DNA from: Biomphalaria glabrata
Lineage: Eukaryota; Mollusca; Gastropoda; Planorbidae
NCBI RefSeq assembly: GCF_947242115.1
Contig: NC_074723.1
Span: forward strand, 14,495,001 to 14,559,000
Direction: 5' to 3'
DNA length: 64,000 bases
A model generated the notes under the pieces. It was not told the origin of the DNA. It did no database searches and saw nothing but the letters and a program-made list of their open reading frames with translations. Positions 33,168 to 46,077 of this stretch are shown here, in pieces. Position numbers and translations under genes: made by a program. How positions within the stretch are numbered: the first letter of the stretch is position 1; the number at the start of each line of letters is the position of its first letter.

Positions 33168-36100
33168 GGGTTCATCAAGTTTCATTCTAACCTTATATCT
33201 GGTCCATCAAGTTTCATTCTAACGTTACATCTGGTCCATCAAGTTTCATTCTAACCTTATATCTGGTCCATCAAGTTTCATTCTAACCTTATATCTGGTC
33301 CATCAAGTTTCATTCTAACGTTACATCTGGTCCATCAAGTTTCATTCTAACCTTATATCTGGTCCATCAAGTTTCATTCTAACCTTATATCTGGTCCATC
33401 AAGTTTCATTCTAACCTTATATCTGGTCCATTAAGTTTCATTCTAACCTTATATCTGGTCCATCAAGTTTCATTCTAACCTTATATCTGGTCCATCAAGT
33501 TTCATTCTAACCTTATATCTGGTCCATCAAGTTTCATTCTAACCTTATATCTGGTCCATAAAGTTTCATTCTAACCTTATATCTGGTCCATCAAGTTTCA
33601 TTCTAACCTTATATCTGGTCCATCAAGTTTCATTCTAACCTTATATCTGGTCCATAAAGTTTCATTCTAACCTTATATCTGGTCCATCAAGTTTCATTCT
33701 AACCTTATATCTGGTCCATCAAGTTTCATTCTAACCTTATATCTGGTCCATTAAGTTTCATTCTAACCTTATATCTGGTCCATTAAGTTTCATTCTAACC
33801 TTATATCTGTTCCATCAAGTTTCATTCTAACCTTATATCTGGTCCATTAAGTTTCATTCTAACCTTATATCTGGTCCATCAAGTTTAATTCTAACGTTAT
33901 ATCTGGTCCATCAAGTTTCATTCTAACCTTATATCTGGTCCATCAAGTTTCATTCTAACCTTATATCTGGTCCATTAAGTTTCATTCTAACCTTATATCT
34001 GGTCCATCAAGTTTCATTCTAACCTTATATCTGGTCCTTCAAGTTTCATTCTAACCTTATATCTGGTCCATCAAGTTTCATTCTAACCTTATATCTGGTC
34101 CATTAAGTTTCATTCTAACCTTATATCTGGTCCATTAAGTTTCATTCTAACCTTATATCTGGTCCATTAAGTTTCATTCTAACCTTATATCTGGTCCATC
34201 AAGTTTCATTCTAACGTTATATCTGGTCCATCAAGTTTCATTCTAACCTTATATCTGGTGCATCAAGTTTCATTCTAACCTTATATCTGGTCCATCAAGT
34301 TTCATTCTAACCTTATATCTGGTCCATTAAGTTTCATTCTAACCTTATATCTGGTCCATCAAGTTTCATTCTAACGTTATATCTGGTCCATCAAGTTTCA
34401 TTCTAACCTTATATCTGGTGCATCAAGTTTCATTCTAACCTTATATCTGGTCCATCAAGTTTCTTTCTAACCTTATATCTGGTCCATCAAGTTTCATTCT
34501 AACCTTATATCTGGTCCATCAAGTTTCATTCTAACCTTTTATCTGGTCCATCAAGTTTCATTCTAACCTTATATCTGGTCCATCAAGTTTCATTCTAACC
34601 TTATATCTGGTCCATTAAGTTTCATTCTAACCTTATATCTGGTCCATTAAGTTTCATTCTAACCTTATATCTGGTCCATCAAGTTTCATTCTAACGTTAT
34701 ATCTGGTCCATCAAGTTTCATTCTAACCTTATATCTGGTGCATCAAGTTTCATTCTAACCTTATATCTGGTCCATCAAGTTTCATTCTAACCTTATATCT
34801 GGTCCATTAAGATTTATTCTAACCTTATATCTGGTCCATCAAGTTTCATTCTAACGTTATATCTGGTCCATCAAGTTTCATTCTAACCTTATATCTGGTG
34901 CATCAAGTTTCATTCTAACCTTATATCTGGTCCATCAAGTTTCTTTCTAACCTTATATCTGGTCCATCAAGTTTCATTCTAACCTTATATCTGGTCCATC
35001 AAGTTTCATTCTAACCTTTTATCTGGTCCATCAAGTTTCATTCTAACCTTATATCTGGTCCATCAAGTTTCATTCTAACCTTATATCTGGTCCATCAAGT
35101 TTCATTCTAACCTTTTATCTGGTCCATCAAGTTTCATTCTAACCTTATATCTGGTCCATCAAGTTTCATTCTAACCTTTTATCTGGTCCATCAAGTTTCA
35201 TTCTAACCTTATATCTGGTCCATTAAGTTTCATTCTAACCTTATATCTGGTCCATTAAGTTTCATTCTAACGTTACATCTGGTCCATCAAGTTTCATTCT
35301 AACCTTATATCTGGTCCATCAAGTTTCATTCTAACCTTATATCTGGTCCATCAAGTTTCATTCTAACCTTATATCTGGTCCATTAAGTTTCATTCTAACC
35401 TTATATCTGGTCCATCAAGTTTCATTCTAACCTTATATCTGGTCCATCAAGTTTCATTCTAACCTTATATCTGGTCCATCAAGTTTCATTCTAACCTTAT
35501 ATCTGGTCCATAAAGTTTCATTCTAACCTTATATCTGGTCCATCAAGTTTCATTCTAACCTTATATCTGGTCCATCAAGTTTCATTCTAACCTTATATCT
35601 GGTCCATTAAGTTTCATTCTAACCTTATATCTGGTCCATTAAGTTTCATTCTAACCTTTTATCTGTTCCATCAAGTTTCATTCTAACCTTATATCTGGTC
35701 CATTAAGTTTCATTCTAACCTTATATCTGGTCCATCAAGTTTCATTCTAACCTTATATCTGGTCCATCAAGTTTCATTCTAACCTTATATCTGGTCCATC
35801 AAGTTTCATTCTAACCTTATATCTGGTCCATTAAGTTTCATTCTAACCTTATATCTGGTCCATCAAGTTTCATTCTAACCTTATATCTGGTCCTTCAAGT
35901 TTCATTCTAACCTTATATCTGGTCCATCAAGTTTCATTCTAACGTTACATCTGGTCCATCAAGTTTCATTCTAACCTTATATCTGGTCCATCAAGTTTCA
36001 TTCTAACCTTATATCTGGTCCATCAAGTTTCATTCTAACGTTACATCTGGTCCATCAAGTTTCATTCTAACCTTATATCTGGTCCATCAAGTTTCATTCT

Positions 36101-39100
36101 AACCTTATATCTGGTCCATCAAGTTTCATTCTAACCTTATATCTGGTCCATTAAGTTTCATTCTAACCTTATATCTGGTCCATCAAGTTTCATTCTAACC
36201 TTATATCTGGTCCATCAAGTTTCATTCTAACCTTATATCTGGTCCATCAAGTTTCATTCTAACCTTATATCTGGTCCATAAAGTTTCATTCTAACCTTAT
36301 ATCTGGTCCATCAAGTTTCATTCTAACCTTATATCTGGTCCATCAAGTTTCATTCTAACCTTATATCTGGTCCATTAAGTTTCATTCTAACCTTATATCT
36401 GGTCCATTAAGTTTCATTCTAACCTTATATCTGTTCCATCAAGTTTCATTCTAACCTTATATCTGGTCCATTAAGTTTCATTCTAACCTTATATCTGGTC
36501 CATCAAGTTTAATTCTAACGTTATATCTGGTCCATCAAGTTTCATTCTAACCTTATATCTGGTCCATCAAGTTTCATTCTAACCTTATATCTGGTCCATT
36601 AAGTTTCATTCTAACCTTATATCTGGTCCATCAAGTTTCATTCTAACCTTATATCTGGTCCTTCAAGTTTCATTCTAACCTTATATCTGGTCCATCAAGT
36701 TTCATTCTAACCTTATATCTGGTCCATTAAGTTTCATTCTAACCTTATATCTGGTCCATTAAGTTTCATTCTAACCTTATATCTGGTCCATTAAGTTTCA
36801 TTCTAACCTTATATCTGGTCCATCAAGTTTCATTCTAACGTTATATCTGGTCCATCAAGTTTCATTCTAACCTTATATCTGGTGCATCAAGTTTCATTCT
36901 AACCTTATATCTGGTCCATCAAGTTTCATTCTAACCTTATATCTGGTCCATTAAGTTTCATTCTAACCTTATATCTGGTCCATCAAGTTTCATTCTAACG
37001 TTATATCTGGTCCATCAAGTTTCATTCTAACCTTATATCTGGTGCATCAAGTTTCATTCTAACCTTATATCTGGTCCATCAAGTTTCTTTCTAACCTTAT
37101 ATCTGGTCCATCAAGTTTCATTCTAACCTTATATCTGGTCCATCAAGTTTCATTCTAACCTTTTATCTGGTCCATCAAGTTTCATTCTAACCTTATATCT
37201 GGTCCATCAAGTTTCATTCTAACCTTATATCTGGTCCATTAAGTTTCATTCTAACCTTATATCTGGTCCATTAAGTTTCATTCTAACCTTATATCTGGTC
37301 CATCAAGTTTCATTCTAACGTTATATCTGGTCCATCAAGTTTCATTCTAACCTTATATCTGGTGCATCAAGTTTCATTCTAACCTTATATCTGGTCCATC
37401 AAGTTTCATTCTAACCTTATATCTGGTCCATTAAGTTTCATTCTAACCTTATATCTGGTCCATCAAGTTTCATTCTAACGTTATATCTGGTCCATCAAGT
37501 TTCATTCTAACCTTATATCTGGTGCATCAAGTTTCATTCTAACCTTATATCTGGTCCATCAAGTTTCTTTCTAACCTTATATCTGGTCCATCAAGTTTCA
37601 TTCTAACCTTATATCTGGTCCATCAAGTTTCATTCTAACCTTTTATCTGGTCCATCAAGTTTCATTCTAACCTTATATCTGGTCCATCAAGTTTCATTCT
37701 AACCTTATATCTGGTCCATCAAGTTTTATTCTAACCTTTTATCTGGTCCATCAATTTTCATTCTAACCTTATATCTGGTCCATCAAGTTTCATTCTAACC
37801 TTTTATCTGGTCCATCAAGTTTCATTCTAACCTTATATCTGGTCCATTAAGTTTCATTCTAACCTTATATCTGGTCCATTAAGTTTCATTCTAACGTTAC
37901 ATCTGGTCCATCAAGTTTCATTCTAACCTTATATCTGGTCCATCAAGTTTCATTCTAACCTTATATCTGGTCCATCAAGTTTCATTCTAACCTTATATCT
38001 GGTCCATTAAGTTTCATTCTAACCTTATATCTGGTCCATCAAGTTTCATTCTAACCTTATATCTGGTCCATCAAGTTTCATTCTAACCTTATATCTGGTC
38101 CATCAAGTTTCATTCTAACCTTATATCTGGTCCATAAAGTTTCATTCTAACCTTATATCTGGTCCATCAAGTTTCATTCTAACCTTATATCTGGTCCATC
38201 AAGTTTCATTCTAACCTTATATCTGGTCCATTAAGTTTCATTCTAACCTTATATCTGGTCCATTAAGTTTCATTCTAACCTTTTATCTGTTCCATCAAGT
38301 TTCATTCTAACCTTATATCTGGTCCATTAAGTTTCATTCTAACCTTATATCTGGTCCATCAAGTTTCATTCTAACCTTATATCTGGTCCATCAAGTTTCA
38401 TTCTAACCTTATATCTGGTCCATCAAGTTTCATTCTAACCTTATATCTGGTCCATTAAGTTTCATTCTAACCTTATATCTGGTCCATCAAGTTTCATTCT
38501 AACCTTATATCTGGTCCTTCAAGTTTCATTCTAACCTTATATCTGGTCCATCAAGTTTCATTCTAACCTTATATCTGGTCCATTAAGTTTCATTCTAACC
38601 TTATATCTGGTCCATCAAGTTTCATTCTAACCTTATATCTGGTCCATTAAGTTTCATTCTAACCTTATATCTGGTCCATCAAGTTTCATTCTAACCTTAT
38701 ATCTGGTCCATCAAGTTTCATTCTAACCTTATATCTGTTCCATTAAGTTTCATTCTAACCTTATATCTGGTCCATCAAGTTTCATTCTAACCTTATATCT
38801 GGTCCATCAAGTTTCATTCTAACCTTATATCTGGTGCATCAAGTTTCATTCTAACCTTATATCTGGTCCATCAAGTTTCATTCTAACCTTATATCTGGTC
38901 CATTAAGTTTCATTCTAACCTTATATCTGGTCCATCAAGTTTCATTCTAACGTTATATCTGGTCCATCAAGTTTCATTCTAACCTTATATCTGGTGCATC
39001 AAGTTTCATTCTAACCTTATATCTGGTCCATCAAGTTTCTTTCTAACCTTATATCTGGTCCATCAAGTTTCATTCTAACCTTATATCTGGTCCATCAAGT

Positions 39101-39466
39101 TTCATTCTAACCTTTTATCTGGTCCATCAAGTTTCATTCTAACCTTATATCTGGTCCATCAAGTTTCATTCTAACCTTATATCTGGTCCATCAAGTTTCA
39201 TTCTAACCTTTTATCTGGTCCATCAAGTTTCATTCTAACCTTATATCTGGTCCATCAAGTTTCATTCTAACCTTTTATCTGGTCCATCAAGTTTCATTCT
39301 AACCTTATATCTGGTCCATTAAGTTTCATTCTAACCTTATATCTGGTCCATTAAGTTTCATTCTAACCTTATATCTGGTCCATTAAGTTTCATTCTAACC
39401 TTATATCTGGTCCATTAAGTTTCATTCTAACCTTATATCTGGTCCATTAAGTTTCATTCTAGTAGT
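33168..39466. repeat. 32-bp satellite array, about 197 copies
   Basis: Unit contains TGGTCCATCAAGTTTCATTC and TAACCTTATATC. GGTCC recurs at 33201, 33361 and 39441, exact multiples of 32 (195 units), so there are no net indels. Variation is at a few positions: CATC/CATT/CATA, AACC/AACG, TTATATC/TTACATC/TTTTATC, GGTCC/GGTGC/TGTTCC. A rare TTTAATTCTAACG unit at 33881 recurs at 36505, 2,624 bp (82 units) later, with the same neighbours. Degenerate units with altered bases continue to about 39530. Confidence 0.98.
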
Positions 39467-39534
39467 ATGTCTGCTTTATCAAGTTTCTTTGTAGTCTTAT
39501 TTTTTGGATATATCAAGTTGTTTAAAATCAGCTC

Positions 39535-40205
39535 AATAATAATAATATGAAACAGAGAAAAAAAGTAAAAAATTCGTCTAACATCTACATATTTTAATCT
39601 TATTGGAATAGTCCCTCGTATTGACTGGAATATCTCTGAAACTTGTCCAACAGTTCTCGTTACAAACTTATTGTATTCGTTGTCGTAAAATTAAGTAAAA
39701 GAAAAAGTATAAGAGAAAGCGAAAACAAAAAAAAAGTTTAATGCACTAACCTAAACAAAAAGTTTAATGCACTAACCTAAACAAAAAACAAAACAAAAAA
39801 AAAAAAAAGACATGGAAATAATATATGAAATATAGTGCTTTGAATATAGAAATATTAAACCGTTTCTACAAGAGTGTGCTGCATAGTTTTTGATGCAATC
39901 TCATATTCTTGCATTTGGATGCATGTATTGTCTGGGCATTCTACACATAGAATATGAGATTTAATCTCTCACGCTCTTGTACTTGTTGTTACATATTGTA
40001 GTTACATCTTGTAGTTACATCTTATAGTTACATTGGATACAATGAACAACATTGCTAATCTTTCAATGTCTCTTTTATTACATATAAAAAAAAACAGTTA
40101 CCCCATCCCACCCCATATTTTTATTTTGAAGCAACGCATCTGTCTCTTTCCACAGCACTGTCACTCCCCCTGTAAATATTTATCTCCCTTGCGTTTCTTT
40201 CTTTC
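39535..40205. other. Unassigned AT-rich sequence
   Basis: Poly-A rich around 39780-39808. A small 16-bp repeat of TAGTTACATCTT occurs at about 39990-40030. No gene was recognised. Confidence 0.4.
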
Positions 40206-40209
40206 TTTT

Positions 40210-40445
40210 CATTTCAATTAGTTCTCTCTCTCTCTCTCTCTCTTTCTCTTTATATATCTCTCTCTATTTCTCTCTCTCTCTCTGTCTTTCTCTTTCGTTC
40301 TCTCTCTGTTTTTCTCTCTCTATTTATTTCTCTTTCTATCTCTTTCTCTCCCTATGTCTCTCTCTCTTTCTCTCTCTCACTCTCTTATTTCGCTCTTTCT
40401 TTCTTTTCCTCACTTATTCTTACTTTCTTTTTCTCTCTCTTATCC
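40210..40445. repeat. CT-rich simple repeat
   Basis: Long imperfect CTCTCTCT/TTTCTCTC tract on the + strand, the opposite strand bias to the purine arrays elsewhere. Confidence 0.9.
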
Positions 40446-40811
40446 AGAGAAAACTTCTCTACTATTAGTCCAACTCTCTCAAATAAGTAAAAAAAAATAA
40501 GTAATGTCAATAATGCGTGCATTCTCTTAAGATGGCCATTGTCCATTCACACACAGAGACAGCACAATCAATAGCAATTAGCGATCTCCATTTTCTCACA
40601 ATATATAATTACAGATTACAGGCGCTCTTGCCCACACGCCCACACACACACAGAGAGACAAGATGAGCTGGGGCTGAGTTCTACAATCTTTTCCCAACGT
40701 CCGATAAACCCATTTTATTATAATCTTAAGTTACCCATACAACTCATGTATTTAGGTGTTTTTTTTTAGAGGCTAGTATTTATCAGAGAAATGTTTAGAT
40801 TTGTACAGGAA
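40446..40811. other. Unassigned sequence
   Basis: Only a short CACACACACA run near 40640 stands out. Confidence 0.4.
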
Positions 40812-40936
40812 GAGAATGATCATCATCATCCTCATAAAACATCATCATCATTATCGCATCATTATCAATCATAATCATCATGATCATCATCAAAAAAACT
40901 TCATCGTTATCATCATCATCAAACAGCATCATCATA
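40812..40936. repeat. ATC/CAT-rich imperfect microsatellite
   Basis: Repeated CATCATCAT and CATTATC words. It abuts the LINE tail at 40937 and may have grown from it. Confidence 0.85.
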
Positions 40937-41300
40937 AGATAAGATAAGATAAGATAAAATAAGAAAATTTTTATTAATCCAATCAAATGGAAATTAAGTT
41001 TGACAACAGTTGACAACCTCAGCGTAACTACTGTAACAATAACATTATAGATGCAGATACGAACAACATTCACACACGAAACACATACACACTCACAACC
41101 AGCGCTTTGTGAATTAGACTTTTATGAACTTCTCGATGATGACAGATGATCTTGTAACACTCTGACCGACAGTGGGATGAAGGAGTTTTTAAATCTTTCT
41201 GTTTTAGTCCTAATGGAAAGGAGACGACCACTTCGTTCAGATCTGATGTAACAGTGGTTTAATGGGTAAGAATCGTGAGTGTTTTGGAAAGGCATCTTTA
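40937..41300 (-). pseudogene. LINE 3' end with (TTATC)n tail
   Basis: On the minus strand the stretch near 41260-41122 reads YPLNHCYIRSERSGRLLSIR followed by TKTERFKNSFIPLSVRVLQ and then a stop. 'R-KRFKNSFIPLSVRLLN'-type endings are the C-terminus of mollusc non-LTR retrotransposons. About 185 bp of untranslated region follows, then AATAAAAATTTTCTTATTTT and a (ATCTT)n tail. Upstream on the minus strand the element is replaced by an ATC microsatellite, so the 5' part is missing. Confidence 0.7.
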
Positions 41301-41332
41301 ATGGAAAATGAATGATAGTAGCATCATCATGG

Positions 41333-41385
41333 TCATCATCATAAAGCTTCATCATCATCATCATCATCATCATCAATATCACCAT
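41333..41385. repeat. (ATC)n microsatellite
   Basis: CATCATCATCATCATCATCA run that borders the truncated LINE on its 5' side. Confidence 0.9.
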
Positions 41386-41770
41386 CACTGATACGGCTAA
41401 ATATGTAGGGTCTCGTCCCCTTAGATAATTGAACACGTTAATTATTTGTTATTATCTATTTTGTTTGATATCGATTAAGGGAAATAATTTCTACATTATT
41501 GAGGGAGATAGTTGTAAGGGAGGAGATTTTCTCCTTTGACAATTTCCCTCTTTTTTTTTTTTAATTTTTGCATATCTTGCTTGTTAGATGAAACGCATCA
41601 TTGGGACCTACATTGCTTTGGCCTGTATCTCTATGCTGGTGTATATTGTATATGTGTGTGTGTTTCACACGGGAGAGTGGGGGGGGGAATAAGGATTGAA
41701 CATTGAGAGAAAAGAGTTCTAGACTAAAGAAACGAGAAGAAAAAAAAACGACAGGAGAAAATAATATAGT
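41386..41770. other. Unassigned sequence
   Basis: No gene. A G run with GTGTGTGT lies near 41655-41690. Confidence 0.4.
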
Positions 41771-41796
41771 GATATCTTATCTTATATAATACAGAC
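41771..41796 (-). mobile_element. Possible solo LINE 3' tail
   Basis: The + strand TATCTTATCTTATATAATAC plus AGACGT nearly equals the 3' terminus of the LINE at 30.07 kb (ATCTTATCTTATTTAATACA plus GACGT). Only about 26 bp are shared. It looks like an extreme 5' truncation of the same family, although a chance match or independent (GATAA)n growth cannot be excluded. Confidence 0.4.
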
Positions 41797-41999
41797 GTAT
41801 ATGACGTATATGACAAGAGAAATGAGAAATGGAGCGAATGAGAAAGAATAAACAACAGCGATGAGAAAGGGACAGGTGAGACAGAGAGAAAAGAGAGAAA
41901 AAAGAGAACAAGAGAAGTAACAAAGAAAGCTAAAAAGAAAGAGATTGAATTAGAAGAGATCACGTGTTTTAGTAGGCAAGAAAGGGGGAGGGAAAGAGA

Positions 42000-43620
42000 G
42001 AGAGAGAGAGAGAAATGGAGGAGAGAAGAGAAGATAGAGAAGAAAGGGAGGAGAGAAGAGAAGATAGAGAAGAAAGGGAGGAGAGAAGAGAAGATAGAGA
42101 AGAAAGGGAGGAGAGAAGAGAAGATAGAGAAGAAAGGGAGGAGAGAAGAGAAGATAGAGAAGAAAGAGAGGAGAGAAGAGAAGATGTAGGAGAGAAGAGA
42201 AGTTAGAGAGACAAAGAGAAGAGAGAAGAGAAGATAGAGAAGAAAGAGAGGAGAGAAGAGAAGATAGAGAGACAAATGGAGGAGAGAAGAGAAGATAGAG
42301 AGACAAATGGAGGAGAGAGGAGAAGATAAAGAGACAAATGGAGTAGAGAAGAGAAGATAGAGAAGACAGGGAGGAGAGAAGAGAAGATAGAGAGACAAAT
42401 GGAGGAAAGAAGAGAAGATAGAGAGACAAATGGAGGGGAGAAGAGAAGATAAAGAGACAAATAGAGTAGAGAAGAGAAGATAGAGAAGACAGGGAGGAGA
42501 GAAGAGAAGATAGAGAGACAAATTGAAGAGAGAAGAGAAGATAGAGAGACAAATGGAGGAGAGAAGAGAAGATAAAGAGACAAATGGAGGAGAGAAGAGA
42601 AGATAGAGAAGACAGGGAGGAGAGAAGAGAAGATAGAGAGACAAATTGAGGAGAGAAGAGAAGTTAGAGAGACAAAGAGAAGAGAGAAGAGAAGATAGAG
42701 AAGAAAGAGAGGAGAGAAGAGAAGATAGAGAAGACAGGGAGGAGAGAAGAGAAGATAGAGAGACAAATGGAGGAAAGAAGAGAAGATAGAGAGACAAATG
42801 GAGGGGAGAAGAGAAGATAAAGAGACAAATAGAGTAGAGAAGAGAAGATAGAGAAGACAGGGAGGAGAGAAGAGAAGATAGAGAGACAAATTGAGGAGAG
42901 AAGAGAAGTTAGAGAGACAAAGAGAAGAGAGAAGAGAAGATAGAGAAGAAAGAGAGGAGAGAAGAGAAGATAGAGAGACAAATGGAGGAGAGAAGAGAAG
43001 ATAGAGAGACAAATGGAGGAGAGAGGAGAAGATAAAGAGACAAATGGAGTAGAGAAGAGAAGATAGAGAAGACAGGGAGGAGAGAAGAGAAGATAGAGAG
43101 ACAAATGGAGGAAAGAAGAGAAGATAGAGAGACAAATGGAGGGGAGAAGAGAAGATAAAGAGACAAATAGAGTAGAGAAGAGAAGATAGAGAAGACAGGG
43201 AGGAGAGAAGAGAAGATAGAGAGACAAATTGAAGAGAGAAGAGAAGATAGAGAGACAAATGGAGGAGAGAAGAGAAGATAAAGAGACAAATGGAGGAGAG
43301 AAGAGAAGATAGAGAAGACAGGGAGGAGAGAAGAGAAGATAGAGAAGAAAGGGAGGAGATTAAATATAAAATAAAGAGAGGAAGGAAAGAGGCAAAGAGA
43401 AGAGAGATGAGAAGATAGAGAAGAAAGAGAGGAGAGAAGAGAAAATAGAAAGACAAATGGAGGAGAGAAGAGAAGATAAAGAGACAAATGGAGTAGAGAA
43501 GAGAAGATAGAGAAGACAGGGAGGACAGAAGAGAAGATAGAGAGACAAATTGAGGAGAGAAGAGAAGATAGAGAAGAAAGGGAGGAGATTAAATATAAAA
43601 TAAAGAGAGGAAGGAAAGAG
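42000..43620. repeat. Mixed 30/31-bp purine-rich minisatellite
   Basis: Two interleaved unit types on the + strand: about 30 bp with GAAGATAGAGAAGAAAGGGA and about 31 bp with GAAGATAGAGAGACAAATGG, each joined by GGAGAGAAGA. Larger blocks recur: the passage with GAGGGGAGAAG then AAATAGAGTAGAG appears at about 42430, 42800 and 43140, and a GGAGATTAAATATAAAATAA block appears at about 43355 and 43585. Long minus frames rich in Ser/Leu/Phe are by-products. Confidence 0.93.
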
Positions 43621-43624
43621 GAAG

Positions 43625-45405
43625 TGTTTGCATAGGAAATTCGGCCCGTGAGTAACTTTTTTCTAAGCTCCTAGTTTTCACAGATTCTGTGCAGGTTCTC
43701 TTCAAACTCACCGGAACCAATAACTCGTCCCCCCCCCCGGTCATTACACCCTCTATTAGCCCTGTGTTCTAACCCCCTTGTACATTTCCTTCGTCCAAAT
43801 ATTGCCTCTACCTCCGGCGGTCCACTTATCTTTTGAAGAGGCCGAAAGATGAAAGGCACCGGCCTGGTTCTAACAAATAGACCACAATAGTTGCAGGGGC
43901 AGGCACGGGCTTAATGTGCACCCTCTTTTCAATAGAAGAGGAGGGTAAACAAGTGGAAGAGAGGGAGGCATCTCTTTGAGTGGGGTGTATTTTTAACTTG
44001 AGCTCTTTCCACCCCTCTCTAACATGCTTTATTTTTTTAAAGCTTTCTTCTACTTTGCCTTCTTAGAACTTCAATTGTTTCCCAGGAATGACGTACTGAG
44101 AATATGAATTTCATGCTAAGTTTATTGTGTTCAGTTCTGGGACAAATGAGTTAATTTCAAGACAAAAAAATACAGAAATAAATTCTTGTGAGAAAACAAA
44201 AACGGGAGTAGAGAAGAGTTAAGGGTGAAGGTTGTTGAGAAAGGTTGTCGAAATTGAAATGTGTTGGGTTGAAACCGATCGATTCTTATACCTGACGGAT
44301 TTGAGTTTCTGACACGGAAACACAATTCTCGTTTGACTTCCTTTGTCATGTAAGCCCATGGCGTTTTAACAAATATCTACGATACATTTTCAAAATGTTT
44401 TGTTTTTTTGTTTTGTGTTGTTTTGGTAAGAACTTTGCCATTGTAATTGTGAATTATTCATCACTTACAGAATGTTAATCTAGGTCTATCTAATGTTACG
44501 TTTTTGTTGGGTGCGAGTTCTTTTCATTCTTCAATAGCCAAGAAAACGTTAACACGAGATTCAACTTGTATTATGTCCAGTACATAGCTCTCTCTCATCT
44601 CAATGACTAACCTCGTTCAAAGGTACAAGTCTTTTATACAGTTTAGACTCGGACCTGTTCATTAGCATATGACCCATACAATTATCTATCAGACACATTG
44701 TTGCAATATGCATTATGGTCTCTAAAGTCATTCTATTGTGCAACATCAAATTATGTTATTGTAATAAGCATTCAATTTAAAAAGACAAAAGTTGAAATGC
44801 ATTTACTTCAAGTAAAATGAAACAGAAATATTAGCTGAATACAAACATTATACGAGCTTCCAAATTTCTTTTAAAAGTTTTATCTTTTCATAACGGTTTC
44901 AAATATTGTCTAGAATCTAGAAGAATGAGGTTGATATGAGCACGGAGCGTGGGCCACCCAATAAGTAGGCCAGCATTTAGATCCACCTATGTTTTATCAG
45001 CCATGGATCCCCCAAAGTTTGCTTAATACGTTCACGTGAATGGATAGCCTGAACTAAGTCGAATTAAGATAAAAAAAAAACTCTATTTCAATGACTGATA
45101 GAGTCCATCAGGGCAAACATACTAATGGAAGAAAAAAAACAGTAGATGTAGTTCAGACAGACGGATGTAGAGAGAGAGACATTAATACAATTTCTCACTT
45201 CATATCGTTGGTAATAAAAAACAAGTAGAACTTTGATAAGTTAACATTGAAAAACTAAAAGATGTGTGGCAGAAGTAGGTTGAGTTCAAACCAGATATAG
45301 ACGAAGAATGTTTCGCGTCCAGATTTTTGTTAGCTGAGAGCCTAAAAGTTGCACCCCATGCCCCAAATATTTTGACACAAAAAAGCAATAGAAAAAAATT
45401 TATAT
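43625..45405. other. Unassigned sequence
   Basis: A C run lies at 43730-43738. The 62 to 72-codon frames on the minus strand (43671-43859, 44131-44349, 45200-45388) have no recognised product. Confidence 0.4.
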
Positions 45406-45409
45406 GAAA

Positions 45410-45617
45410 ATTGCAGGATTTAGCTCCCTTTCTGCTATATAAGTAAAATAAATTAATTAGTACTAATTTATTTACTAATTGGTTAATTTTTGGATTGATT
45501 CGTGTAATGTCATCGACTAGGAATAATTATACAAAATTTCAACTTGATCTGAGAATGGGAAGTGGGAGATGTAACGGGTCAGTACTTAATAAGCAGATTA
45601 AATCGATATATACACAA
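45410..45617 (+). repeat. Dispersed repeat family A, copy 2
   Basis: Carries AAATTAATTAGTACTAATT, TTGATTCGTGTAATG, then TTTCAACTTGATCTGAGAAT and GGGAAGTGGGAG. It lacks the CAGA-type tail present in copies 1 and 3, ending instead at AGCAGATTAAATCGATATA. Confidence 0.65.
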
Positions 45618-45624
45618 ATATCTC

Positions 45625-45865
45625 TCATTAAGTAGCATTTATTTCTCTTATTTCGATATCAAACAAAATAATTGATCACCAATAATTAATGAACTAATAA
45701 GTTAATTTGTGTTATTGATTCATGTCTTGCCAGATACAACGAATATTTGTGCAAAGTTTCAACTTGATCCGAGAATGGGAAGTGTGAGAAAAACGTGTTC
45801 AAACTTTTTAACAGACAGACAGACAGACAGACAGAGTGCGCTGATACAAACTTTCTAGGAAAATA
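45625..45865 (+). repeat. Dispersed repeat family A, copy 3
   Basis: Directly follows copy 2 in the same orientation. Shows TTATTGATTCATGTCTTGCC, CAAAGTTTCAACTTGATCCG, AGAATGGGAAGTG, a (CAGA)n run and GCTGATACAAACTTTCTAGG. Non-coding. Confidence 0.7.
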
Positions 45866-46077
45866 GCTGAGTATATTGCAAGAGTGTGGAATACATGCTA
45901 TACAAAATCAAACTATCATTAGTATAAACAATAATTTTGTCCGAGAAGTTGATGACTGATATACTGCAATTGAAACCTATGTGGGCTTTGATTGTATTTG
46001 TAGAAATGTTTTGAATTTCACAACTTTAACTTTGAGGTGCAGGTTAGCACGAAGGTGATATTTATAGGAAAAAGTGG

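Noticed and set aside
33168-39466. CRISPR-like regular repeats
   Set aside because: Units abut directly without unique spacers, and the sequence is eukaryotic. The same holds for the 20, 42, 43 and 61/63-bp arrays.
41724-43548. Long Ser/Leu/Phe-rich minus frames
   Set aside because: By-products of the purine-rich 30/31-bp array.
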